Source: Bradyrhizobium liaoningense
Lineage (GTDB): Bacteria; Pseudomonadota; Alphaproteobacteria; Rhizobiales; Xanthobacteraceae
Assembly (NCBI RefSeq): GCF_018130785.1
Contig: NZ_JAFCJT010000002.1
Location: forward strand, 496,001-560,000
DNA: 64,000 bases
Reading direction: 5' to 3'
Part shown: positions 24,274 through 32,256 of the stretch, in pieces
Position numbering within the stretch: position 1 is the first letter of the stretch
Layout: each line of letters opens with the position of its first letter
Made by a program: the position numbers and the translations under genes
The notes under the pieces: model-generated
The model's database searches: none
The model's input: the letters and a program-made list of their open reading frames with translations, nothing else
What the model was told of the DNA's origin: nothing

Positions 24274-24848
24274 GCCGCGATCAAAGCGGCATCGGTAAGC
24301 CCTCGCAAATTATCAATCCCTTGGGCTCCGGAACGCGCGTGAGCCACTGCGCATCGTGGGTGTGGACAACACCGACGCTCGACGACTGGCGCCGATCACG
24401 AGTCTGATGCCTGTGGCATGGGGCAGCAGCAGCAAGACATCGACGATCTCACGCGCATGGAGTGCATCTGCCTGGATCTGGCAGAGGAGGCGGTCATGCA
24501 TTGATCGAGATTCGATTTCTCGTGTGGGCGTCAAATCCCCTGAAATATAGGCGAAAACAGCTGAAACCCGTCGATGTTTGGGCGAAGCTCGAGAACCAGC
24601 ATTTGAGGTTCGCCGTGTTTCATTCGGCCGAGATGCTGACGAGCCTGGAGAAGGAGTACGACGCCCGTTGGAACAGCAGTTGCGGGGGTCCTGAAAAAGT
24701 GAGCGAACGGTTCTAATCGATCAGGATTGCCGATAAGGTCTAACCGCGACCGGCGACACCAATTGTAATCTCAGTCAACTCCCCGCCGGCTCACAAGGTG
24801 GCCGGTTTCTCTTGCGTGGCAGGCTAGCCATCATCCGCCGACTAGCCG
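24274..24848. other. Intergenic stretch, no certain gene
   Basis: Homology with the remnant at 22 kb continues for the first ~100 nt (promoter side of the zinc-knuckle gene). A 28-codon plus-strand frame (24418-24504, reading DIDDLTRMECICLDLAEEA) is protein-like but too short to call. A weak hairpin CCGGC / GCCGG followed by TTTCTCTT (24786-24813) may be a terminator. Nothing else recognised. Confidence 0.45.
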
Positions 24849-25121
24849 TTAGTTCGCTAGTTGAGCGCGCGCCTGTTTGACATTGCGTGAGACGACGCGA
24901 TCGTAGGCCGATAAAGCGGCATCGGTCGCCAACTCAACCATTTCTCGATAAGCAGCGTCGTTTGTTTGAGTGAAGCTTTCGCGGATTGCTCTGGCAAGCT
25001 GTTCGTCTGATACGGCGCCCCCCGCGGCCTCTCGTCCGGTGAGTCGGCTATACAGATTCAAGCGATACACGTCGGCGGCGATTTGCCAGGCCCAATCCTC
25101 CAGTCTCAGTTGTTGAACCAC
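24849..25121 (-). CDS. Small helical protein, unknown function
   Basis: 90 aa, all-helical and charged (LRLEDWAWQIAADVYRLNLYSR, DEQLARAIRESFTQTNDAAYREMV, ELATDAALSAYDRVVSR). No signal peptide or membrane helix. ATG at 25121. No family or neighbour gives a clue to function. Confidence 0.65.
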   Translation of the reverse strand: MVQQLRLEDWAWQIAADVYRLNLYSRLTGREAAGGAVSDEQLARAIRESFTQTNDAAYREMVELATDAALSAYDRVVSRNVKQARAQLAN

Positions 25122-25295
25122 CTGGCCGACCCCTTGCGCTCGCGCAGAAAAAATTGGGGTAGTCGACGCTGGGCATGGAAAAAACTAACTCAGGTTAGAA
25201 AAAAATCTGCCCTACAAATTCAGGTGGAAGCGGCGGCTCGAGGTGCTACAGACCCGGGCCCGTCGGTTCACGCTGGCGGCCCACTTTAGAATTCG

Positions 25296-25586
25296 CTAGT
25301 TGGGGGTGTTGCCGCTCTTGGCCTTGGACGACTGTTTCACTACCGGTTTGGCCGGCGTGGCCGGCTTCTTCGCTTCGCCGCCGCGGGCAGTTCCCCACGG
25401 ATCGACTGCCTTCTGGTCGGGAACATTGCCGAGGGAGCGTTGATAGGCGCGCTCGGCCCGAATGTCGTTCGCCTTCTCGACCTCGGTCTTGGCCTTGGCC
25501 TCTTCGCCGTACATTGGAACATGGTCCTGAGCCAATGCGGTCTGTGCGATCAGGGCGAACATGACAGCGGCGGCGATTTTGCGCAT
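25296..25586 (-). CDS. Small secreted Lys/Ala-rich protein
   Basis: 96 aa. Signal peptide 1-19 (MRKIAAAVMFALIAQTALA), then a charged region (EEAKAKTEVEKANDIRAERAYQRSLG) and a Lys/Pro/Ser-rich C-terminus (KPATPAKPVVKQSSKAKSG). The signal peptide fixes the start at 25586, after GGGAGTTTCTCG. Periplasmic; function unknown. Confidence 0.72.
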   Translation of the reverse strand: MRKIAAAVMFALIAQTALAQDHVPMYGEEAKAKTEVEKANDIRAERAYQRSLGNVPDQKAVDPWGTARGGEAKKPATPAKPVVKQSSKAKSGNTPN

Positions 25587-25965
25587 CGAGAAACTCCCGG
25601 TTCTGCAATCAGCATAACATCGTGCCGATTGCGGCATCAATGTATCGGAATGGCGTCCGGTCACGGCTGATGACGCATCGCCGCCGGTTGAAGCGGTAAC
25701 GACCATGGCCCGCCGCCTAGGAGAGCAGGAAAAAGGGCTGATACCATCATTGGTCCCGCTTCAGTTTGCGCCGGTAGAGTCAGGGGCGCTAGCCATCGGA
25801 CGGGGAGGGCGTGCTGCCGCTTGAGCGCGCCGGCCTATTGTCGATCGCGAGCAACTACTGAGCCGCCATCCTCGACGCTCAGATCGGCAATCGATTTGCC
25901 AACACAGTGCCCACAGGGGGCTTTTTTGGTCGGCGGTCGATTTGGCGTAGGCTATTGATCTGGCT
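25587..25965. other. Intergenic stretch, no gene seen
   Basis: No coding frame recognised. A weak hairpin GCCC-ACAG-GGGGC followed by TTTTTT lies at 25908-25927 on the plus strand. The tRNA begins at 25966. Confidence 0.45.
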
Positions 25966-26041
25966 TGGTGAGCGCGCTGGGGCTCGAACCCAGGACCCCG
26001 TGATTAAAAGTCACGTGCTCTACCGGCTGAGCTACGCGCTC
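25966..26041 (-). tRNA. tRNA-Lys (TTT anticodon)
   Basis: 76 nt on the minus strand. Acceptor stem GAGCGCG / CGCGCTC, D-stem GCTC with AGCCGGTAGA loop, anticodon arm CGTGA-CTTTTAA-TCACG (anticodon TTT), T-arm CTGGG-TTCGAGC-CCCAG, discriminator A and a genomically encoded CCA. Confidence 0.96.
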
Positions 26042-26369
26042 CCATGGCCGCTGATGGCTTTCAAGATCGATCGCCATCGTCTTCGGTCATTTCGAGAAGC
26101 ATGTCTTGCCGCCACGCTCAACTGGCGTCGCGGGGAAAAACCGGCTGTTTCCGGATCATGCTTTCGGCCCGCGCTGTGTAGGGGGATGGGGCGCGGAGGT
26201 CAATAGCGCGGGTGGCGGCCAAAACTCTTGGCAGGCGCGGGGATTTGCTCGCGGTTTCCACCGCTTAGGCCGGAATTTTCAACCCGATTGGTGGCCGCTA
26301 TCCACGCCGAACAGCGCCGGTGGCTTGCCGGCGCGGAGGTTTCACCCGCGCCGGGACCCGTCCGGCCCG
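26042..26369. other. Intergenic stretch between tRNA-Lys and ndvB
   Basis: Upstream of the tRNA on the minus strand, so it should hold its promoter and the 3' end of the ndvB transcript. I see no coding frame and no strong terminator. Confidence 0.45.
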
Positions 26370-29039
26370 TCAGTTCGCCTCGCGCCGGACCTCGTTCGGC
26401 ACCGGTTGTGGCGTGCCGGCGGGGGTCGGCAGCGCGACGGGGCGCAGGCCGATCAGCTCGGCGGTGCGGATCGCGCTGTCGCGCCAGAACTGGAACGAGT
26501 TGATGCGGCTGAGCTCGAGGATGGCGATCGCGACGGCGGCCAGGAACGGCAGGCTCTGCAGCACCAGGACGCCCGCGAAGATGTAGATCTCGGTGATCTG
26601 CCGATAGCTGTTGGAGGCGATCAGGACGCCGGCGCCGATCACCAGCAGGGTGCCGATCACGGCCTCCCAGAATGCCTGGAACTCGATCGACATCCGGGAC
26701 AGGCCGCCCTTGGAGGTGCGCGCGAATGCAATGTGCTCGGTGATGAGGCCCTGCGCGACCGCGCGCGACACCGTCCACTGCACGCTCATCGCCGCGATCA
26801 TCGCGCCCAGCATCTGGCCGGGCTTGATGGCGACGCGGGCGCGGTACATCGACAGGAAGTGGGCGAGCGAGACGATGAAGGCGCCGATGATCGGCAGCGT
26901 CAAGATCTTGTCGGGGATGGCGATGTCGGCGAAGGCGACGATCGGCACCCAGACGAGGTTGAGCAGCGCCACGACCACGCCGAGACTTTCCGCGCCCAGC
27001 CAGTTCAGCCAGCCGAGGCCGTATTCGCGCTTCTGGTCGGGCGTCAGCCGGCTGCGGCCGGGCAGGAAGTGCCGCCAGTGCTTCTTCACGATCTGGAGGC
27101 CGCCATAGGCCCAGCGGTGCCGCTGCTTCTTGAAGGCTTCGTAGGTGTCGGGGAGCAGGCCCTGGCCGTAGCGGTGATTGGTGTAGTGGGTGGTCCAGCC
27201 GAGCTCCTGGATCGCAAGGCCGAGATCCGAGTCCTCGCAGATCGTGTCGGATGACCAGCCGCCGGCCATGTCCATCGCGGCGCGGCGGATCAGGCACATC
27301 GTGCCGTGCACGATGATGGCGTTGGTCTCGTTGCGCTGGACCATGCCGATGTCGAAGAAGCCGGCATATTCGCCGTTCATGATGTAGTGCATGATCGACA
27401 GGTCGCCGTCGCGATGCTCCTGCGGCGCCTGCACGAGGCCGACACGCGGGTCGGCGAAAGCAGGCACGAGGTCCTTCAGCCAGTCGGGATCGACGACATA
27501 GTCGGCATCGAGGATGCCGATGATCTCGGCATCGACGGCGGTGCGGTCCATCGCAATCCGCAGCGCGCCGGCCTTGAAGCCCTGCACCTTCTCGGCGTTG
27601 ATGAACTTGAAGCGTTCACCGAGCGCGCGGCAATGGTCCTGGATCGGCTGCCAGAACGCGGGATCGGGTGTGTTGTTGATGATGACGACGCATTCGTAGT
27701 TCGGATAGTTCAGCCGCGACAGCGCATCGAGCGTCTGCTTCAGCATCTCGACCGGCTCGAAATAGGCGGGGATGTGGATCGAGACCTTCGGGTAGTAATT
27801 CTCGGGAACGTTCTCGACCGGCTTGCCCTTGGAGAGCAGCCGCTGCGGCGGCCGGCCCAGAGCCACCGCCGCGATCTCGTCGACGCGCGCCATCGCGATG
27901 AGGACAAGGGGAACAAGCAGGATCATGCCGAGCGTGAGCGCGAAGGCCGAGCCGAAGATGAAATAGTGCCCGTTCCAGAATGCGAACACGGTCGCGGCCC
28001 AGGCGCCGACGCCGTTGGCGGTCGCCGACAGCAGAAACGCCTGCTTGGCGGTCGGCTGCTCCAGCCGGAGGATCGGCAGCGACAGGAGGATGCCGACCAG
28101 CAGCGCTATTCCCATCAGCTTCCAATAGTCAGGGTTTTCCACCGGGCCGGTCCAGGCGAATTTCGGCTCGCGGCTGGCGTTGAGGATGCCCCAGTACGGG
28201 CCGACGCCGCCTTCGAAGAATTTCCAGGGCTGATCGATGGCTTCGACGATGTTGTATTCCATGCCGATGGCTTCGGCGCGGCTGACGAAGTTGCGCAAGG
28301 TCAGCGCCTGCTGGAACGGACCGGGGTCGGCATTGCGCAAATTGTAGCCCTGGCTCGGCCAGCCGAACTCGGCGATCACGATGCGCTTGCCGGGGAACAG
28401 GTTACGCAACAGGTTGTAGCGGTCGACGGCTTGGTCGACCGCCTGGTCCGAGCGGAAGTTTTCCCAGTAGGGCAGCACGTGGGCGGCGATGAAGTCGACG
28501 TTGGAGGCAAGGTCGGGATTGTCGCGCCAGATGTTCCAGATCTCGCCGGTCGTGACGGGCACGCGGACCGAGCCCTTGACCTTCTTGATCATGTCGATGA
28601 GGTCTTCGACCTTCTGCTCACCGCGGTAGATCACCTCGTTGCCGACCACGACGCCGACGACATTGCTGTTCTTGCGGGCGAGCTCGATGGCGGCCTTGAT
28701 CTCGCGCTCGTTGCGGTCCTTGTCCTTGTCGATCCAGGCCCCGACGGTGACCTTGAGGCCAAACTCGGCCGCGATCGGCGGCACCAGCTCGACGCCGCCG
28801 GTCGACGAATAGAGACGGATCGCGCGCGTCATCGTCGACAACGTCTTCAGGTCGGCGCGGATTTTCTCGACGGTCGGGATGTTGTCGATGTCGGGGTGGG
28901 CCGCGCCTTCGAACGGGGCGTAGGAGACGCTGGGCAGCAGGCCTTTGAAGTCGGGCGCGGGTTCCTTGTCGCGCAGGACTCCCCAGATCCCGGCATGGAG
29001 CACGGACACGAGCAACAGAACGGCGGCGACAACGCGCAT
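26370..29039 (-). CDS. ndvB: Cyclic beta-1,3/1,6-glucan synthesis glycosyltransferase with GH17 domain
   Basis: 889 aa inner-membrane enzyme. After an N-terminal membrane anchor (1-20) comes a GH17-like domain (about 35-310) with both acidic residues in place: VVGNEV and IAEFGWPSQG. Two membrane helices follow, then a GT2 glycosyltransferase domain (about 430-680): VSIHIPAYFEP, the DADYV metal motif, TICEDSDLG and KKQRHRWAYGG (QxxRW). Four to six C-terminal membrane spans form the export channel. In Bradyrhizobium NdvB (about 100 kDa) makes the beta-1,3 backbone from UDP-glucose; cyclic glucans act in hypo-osmotic adaptation and nodulation. Size and neighbours fit. It is downstream of ndvD on the same strand. 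Confidence 0.88.
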   Translation of the reverse strand: MRVVAAVLLLVSVLHAGIWGVLRDKEPAPDFKGLLPSVSYAPFEGAAHPDIDNIPTVEKIRADLKTLSTMTRAIRLYSSTGGVELVPPIAAEFGLKVTVGAWIDKDKDRNEREIKAAIELARKNSNVVGVVVGNEVIYRGEQKVEDLIDMIKKVKGSVRVPVTTGEIWNIWRDNPDLASNVDFIAAHVLPYWENFRSDQAVDQAVDRYNLLRNLFPGKRIVIAEFGWPSQGYNLRNADPGPFQQALTLRNFVSRAEAIGMEYNIVEAIDQPWKFFEGGVGPYWGILNASREPKFAWTGPVENPDYWKLMGIALLVGILLSLPILRLEQPTAKQAFLLSATANGVGAWAATVFAFWNGHYFIFGSAFALTLGMILLVPLVLIAMARVDEIAAVALGRPPQRLLSKGKPVENVPENYYPKVSIHIPAYFEPVEMLKQTLDALSRLNYPNYECVVIINNTPDPAFWQPIQDHCRALGERFKFINAEKVQGFKAGALRIAMDRTAVDAEIIGILDADYVVDPDWLKDLVPAFADPRVGLVQAPQEHRDGDLSIMHYIMNGEYAGFFDIGMVQRNETNAIIVHGTMCLIRRAAMDMAGGWSSDTICEDSDLGLAIQELGWTTHYTNHRYGQGLLPDTYEAFKKQRHRWAYGGLQIVKKHWRHFLPGRSRLTPDQKREYGLGWLNWLGAESLGVVVALLNLVWVPIVAFADIAIPDKILTLPIIGAFIVSLAHFLSMYRARVAIKPGQMLGAMIAAMSVQWTVSRAVAQGLITEHIAFARTSKGGLSRMSIEFQAFWEAVIGTLLVIGAGVLIASNSYRQITEIYIFAGVLVLQSLPFLAAVAIAILELSRINSFQFWRDSAIRTAELIGLRPVALPTPAGTPQPVPNEVRREAN

Positions 29040-29143
29040 CGCGGCTAAACCAAAAGGGGCTGAGGTGGCAGGGAAGCGGATCCGACCCCGAGATCCGACC
29101 GAGTCCGCGGCAAATGGAGCATACCTCCGCCGCGCGGTTTCAC

Positions 29144-29183
29144 AACTGTCATGGCCTCATGACCGTATGAGGGCATGACAGTT
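29144..29183. repeat. 40-bp interrupted palindrome in the ndvD-ndvB gap
   Basis: Arms AACTGTCATG-g-CCTCAT and ATGAGG-g-CATGACAGTT around GACCGT: 16 paired positions with one G-G mismatch. It lies 105-144 nt upstream of ndvB and 71 nt after ndvD on the minus strand, with no T-run. It could be an operator, an mRNA-processing hairpin or an attenuation element. Confidence 0.75.
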
Positions 29184-29253
29184 TCGAAATGTGCGGCAGT
29201 GCCAACCGCTTCTATTGCCGATCGTTCCTGAACGGTGGCTGAAACGATCGCGG

Positions 29254-29847
29254 CTATTTCGGGGGCGCCGGTGTCGGGCTTGCCGCAGGCGAGGGGCTCG
29301 CGGCCGGCTGCGGCTGCGCGTTGGCGGCGGCCGGCGCCGCCGGCTGGGAGGCGCTGGCTGCCGCCTGCTGCGGCTGGGATGCCGGGTTGATCCAGCAGGC
29401 GTGCACACGGCTGTCCAGGGTCTCTGCGACCTTGGGATCGATCTGGCCGCCAAAGCGGGTCAGGCAGCGGAAAGCGGCCTGGATGTGGCCGCCGGGGCAG
29501 CCGAAGCGGTCGTAGAGGTCGAGATGGCGGAATGCGGTATCGAGGTCGTCGCGCCACATCAGCCGCACCACGCGCCGGCCGAGCCAGACGCATTCGGGGT
29601 TGCCGGCCGGGCCGTTGATGACCTGGGCGGCTTCGGCGAACTCGTCGGTGCGGCGCTGGTTCTGGGCGGCGTCCTTGGCGGCGGCATCGGCGGGCTGGGC
29701 GGCTGCCTTGCCCTGGTCCGGGGCGGGCGTGCCGCTCTGGGCGGAGGCGCCACCGAGACCGACCATGACGACCAGGGAGGAGACGGCCAAGGTGGCGGCG
29801 AACTGCCGCAGGACCGCATTTCGTAACTCGAACACCCGTTGCCGCAT
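29254..29847 (-). CDS. ndvD: Beta-1,3/1,6-glucan biosynthesis accessory protein
   Basis: 197 aa. A signal or anchor sequence (about 15-36, FAATLAVSSLVVMVGLGGASA) is followed by an Ala/Gln/Asp linker, a conserved-looking core with four cysteines (GNPECVWLGRRVVRLMWRDD, YDRFGCPGGHIQAAFRCLTRFGG, DSRVHACWINP) and an Ala/Pro/Gln-rich tail. A gene between ndvB and ndvC named ndvD, with one membrane segment and essential for glucan synthesis, is described in Bradyrhizobium japonicum; position and topology match, though this product is somewhat smaller than the size I recall. Good Shine-Dalgarno (GGGGAA) before ATG 29847. Divergent from ndvC. Confidence 0.72.
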   Translation of the reverse strand: MRQRVFELRNAVLRQFAATLAVSSLVVMVGLGGASAQSGTPAPDQGKAAAQPADAAAKDAAQNQRRTDEFAEAAQVINGPAGNPECVWLGRRVVRLMWRDDLDTAFRHLDLYDRFGCPGGHIQAAFRCLTRFGGQIDPKVAETLDSRVHACWINPASQPQQAAASASQPAAPAAANAQPQPAASPSPAASPTPAPPK

Positions 29848-30068
29848 AAATTCCCCAATATATCAGCTGACGCCCGCGTCAGGACCTCGCGGACCCGCCG
29901 GTGATGGCGTCCAAATGGGTCTCCAATGCGGCGGCAAAGTCCTCCCGAGTCCATGACCTGAATTTCAAATTTTGTCCAGCAAAGTCACGATCCTAGGCCT
30001 CTGTCGAACGGCCGCAGGTAAATTCCGCGGGATAGGGAGGTATCGATCCCGGACACACCCCTTGGCAG

Positions 30069-31733
30069 ATGGCGCGTGAGCAGGTAATCGACGGCACCTC
30101 GCGGAGGACGGAACCGATTTCTCTTCGTACGCCACTGGCGCTTCTGCTCGTTTCACTGGGTGCGATTGCTGCCGTGTGGTGGTGGCTGGCCACGCCGATC
30201 ACGCTCGCGCGCGCGCCTATCGATCCCAGCGACAAAGTTCAATGCGTCTCCTATGCGCCGTTCCGCGGCGAGCAGTCGCCGCTGAACGCATGGACCCATA
30301 TCGAGGCCGACCAGATCGAGCAGGACCTGCGCCAGCTCAAGGAGATCACCGACTGCGTCCGCACCTATTCGATGGAGAACGGGCTCGACCAGGTGCCGGC
30401 GATCGCCGCCAAGGTCGGCGGGCTGAAGGTGCTCCAGGGCATCTGGCTCTCCAGCAACCGCACCAAGAATTTTGAGCAGGCCGCGCTCGCCGTCCGCCTC
30501 TCCAAGGATTTTCCCGGCATCATCACCAGCATCATCGTCGGCAACGAGGTGCTGCTGCGCGGCGAGATGACGACCGCGGACCTCGTGTCCATCATCCGCT
30601 CGGTGAAGGCGCAGGTCAGCGTCCCCGTCACCTATGCCGACGTCTGGGAGTTCTGGCTCAGGAATCGCGAGGTCTATGACGCCGTCGACTTCGTCACGAT
30701 CCACATCCTGCCTTATTGGGAGGATGTTCCGGTGAAGGCGAAGTTCGCGGCGAGCCATGTCGAGGCGATCCGCGAGCGCATGGCGGTGGCCTTCCCCGGC
30801 AAGGAGATCCTGATCGGCGAAACCGGCTGGCCCAGCGAAGGGCGCATGCGCGAGGGCGCGCTGCCGTCGCGCACCAACCAGGCGCGCGTCGTCTCGGAAA
30901 TCCTGAGCCTCGCGAAAGCGAACAAGTTTCGCGTCAATCTGATCGAGTCCTATGACCAGCCCTGGAAGCGCAAGCTGGAAGGCACCGTCGGCGGCTATTG
31001 GGGCCTGTATGACTCGGTGCGCCGGAACCTGAAATATCCGCCGGGCCAGCCGATCAGCAATTTCCCGTACTGGAAATGGTACATGGGCACGGGCATGGGC
31101 CTTTGCGTGCTGGTGTTCGCGGTCGCCGGCCTGACGCTGCGCAGGCGGCCATGGACGCCGCGCTTCTCGGCCTGGCTCGGCGTCGCGATCTCGGCGACGT
31201 CAGCCGGCGTCCTGCTCGGGATCGGCGTCGACAAGATGTATTATGAGAGCTACGGCATCGGCGGCTGGCTGCACTGGGGTGCGCTGCTGCTCGCCGGCAT
31301 CCTGTCGCCGATCTTCTGCGCGCAGGCGATGGTGATCGGCCGCAGCCTTCCGACCTTTCTCGATCTCTTGGGTCCGCGCGAGGGCCGGAAATGGTCGAAG
31401 CTCACCGCCGTGCTCGGCCTGACGCTGGCGGTGACCGCGGTGATCGCGGCGCAGACCGCGCTCGCCTTCGTGTTCGACTCGCGCTACCACGATTTCCCCT
31501 ACGCCTCGCTGACCATGGCGGTGGTGCCGTTCGCGGTGCTGACGCTGAACCGGCCGCAGATCGGCCAGCGTCCGATTGCGGAATCGGTATTTGCGGGCCT
31601 GCTCACGCTGGCGGCCGCCTATGTGCTGTTCAACGAGGGCCGCGAGAACTGGCAGTCGCTGTGGACCTGCGCGATCTATCTGCTGTTCGCGTTCACGCTG
31701 TGGCGGGCGCGGGCCGAGCAAATCCAAGGATGA
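30069..31733 (+). CDS. ndvC: Beta-glucan synthesis protein with GH17 domain and membrane region
   Basis: 554 aa (about 62 kDa, the size reported for Bradyrhizobium NdvC). An N-terminal membrane helix (about 22-44) precedes a GH17-like domain (about 55-325) with IVGNEVLLRGE and IGETGWPSEG carrying the two acidic residues, and YDQPWKRKLEG. Eight or so membrane spans follow. It is homologous to the GH17 part of NdvB at the other side of the locus. NdvC is thought to introduce beta-1,6 linkages or transfer glucosyl chains. Divergent from ndvD; its 3' end overlaps the convergent gene at 31693 by 41 nt. Confidence 0.83.
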   Translation: MAREQVIDGTSRRTEPISLRTPLALLLVSLGAIAAVWWWLATPITLARAPIDPSDKVQCVSYAPFRGEQSPLNAWTHIEADQIEQDLRQLKEITDCVRTYSMENGLDQVPAIAAKVGGLKVLQGIWLSSNRTKNFEQAALAVRLSKDFPGIITSIIVGNEVLLRGEMTTADLVSIIRSVKAQVSVPVTYADVWEFWLRNREVYDAVDFVTIHILPYWEDVPVKAKFAASHVEAIRERMAVAFPGKEILIGETGWPSEGRMREGALPSRTNQARVVSEILSLAKANKFRVNLIESYDQPWKRKLEGTVGGYWGLYDSVRRNLKYPPGQPISNFPYWKWYMGTGMGLCVLVFAVAGLTLRRRPWTPRFSAWLGVAISATSAGVLLGIGVDKMYYESYGIGGWLHWGALLLAGILSPIFCAQAMVIGRSLPTFLDLLGPREGRKWSKLTAVLGLTLAVTAVIAAQTALAFVFDSRYHDFPYASLTMAVVPFAVLTLNRPQIGQRPIAESVFAGLLTLAAAYVLFNEGRENWQSLWTCAIYLLFAFTLWRARAEQIQG

Positions 31734-32073
31734 ACAGGCCGATCGCAAGGCCCGACAGCACGACATTGTAGAGCACGATGCCGAGGCCGGCGGCGACGAT
31801 GCCGACGGTCAGCAGCACGATCGACGGCCGCATCAGGTTCAGCGTCGCAACCACCAGCGCGACGATGCCGAACACCGAATTCTTGAACAGCACCGTCGCG
31901 ACCGAGCGCGCCTTGCAGATCAGCGTCTGCAGGCCGGCATCACAGGCGAGGCCGACGGTCGAGTTCTCGATGCCGAGATAACGCAGATAGATCGCATAGC
32001 CGACGGACATGAAGCCGACGACGATCAGGAACTGCACCTGGTAGGGCGTGAGGCGGAAGGGCTTTTTTGTCAT
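31693..32073 (-). CDS. Small integral membrane protein, unknown function
   Basis: 126 aa with three or four membrane helices (YQVQFLIVVGFMSVGYAIY, FKNSVFGIVALVVATLN, SIVLLTVGIVAAGLGIVLYNVVLSG in parts) and a short loop with two cysteines (ACDAGLQTLICKARS). Its 3' end overlaps that of ndvC on the other strand. Proximity suggests but does not show a link with glucan export. ATG at 32073. Confidence 0.75.
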   Translation of the reverse strand: MTKKPFRLTPYQVQFLIVVGFMSVGYAIYLRYLGIENSTVGLACDAGLQTLICKARSVATVLFKNSVFGIVALVVATLNLMRPSIVLLTVGIVAAGLGIVLYNVVLSGLAIGLFILGFARPAPATA

Positions 32074-32256
32074 GGGCGCAATATGGTCGGGATGAAGGGA
32101 GGGGGCAACAGGGGAGGCGGATATTTCTGATCGCTTGCGCCGTTCGACGATTCATTGCGCGACGGCCATCAACGCCCCACGCTGATTAGAGGGCGCAGTG
32201 AGCCCAGGGGGCGCGCAACAAGGATCGGCGGGGAATGATCTAACTCGTACTCGTTC

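Noticed and set aside
24418-24504. 28-codon ORF with DIDDLTRMECICLDLAEEA
   Set aside because: Possibly a remnant of a small rhizobial protein, but too short and without a second line of support.
25201-25309. Frame ending RWKRRLEVLQTRARRFTLAAHF
   Set aside because: Basic and helix-like, reminiscent of the end of a DNA-binding or integrase protein, but no start or upstream part exists; kept out as unsupported.
25966-26041. Integration site at the 3' end of tRNA-Lys
   Set aside because: tRNA-Lys genes often host genomic islands, but I found no integrase gene and no repeat of the tRNA 3' end within the window.
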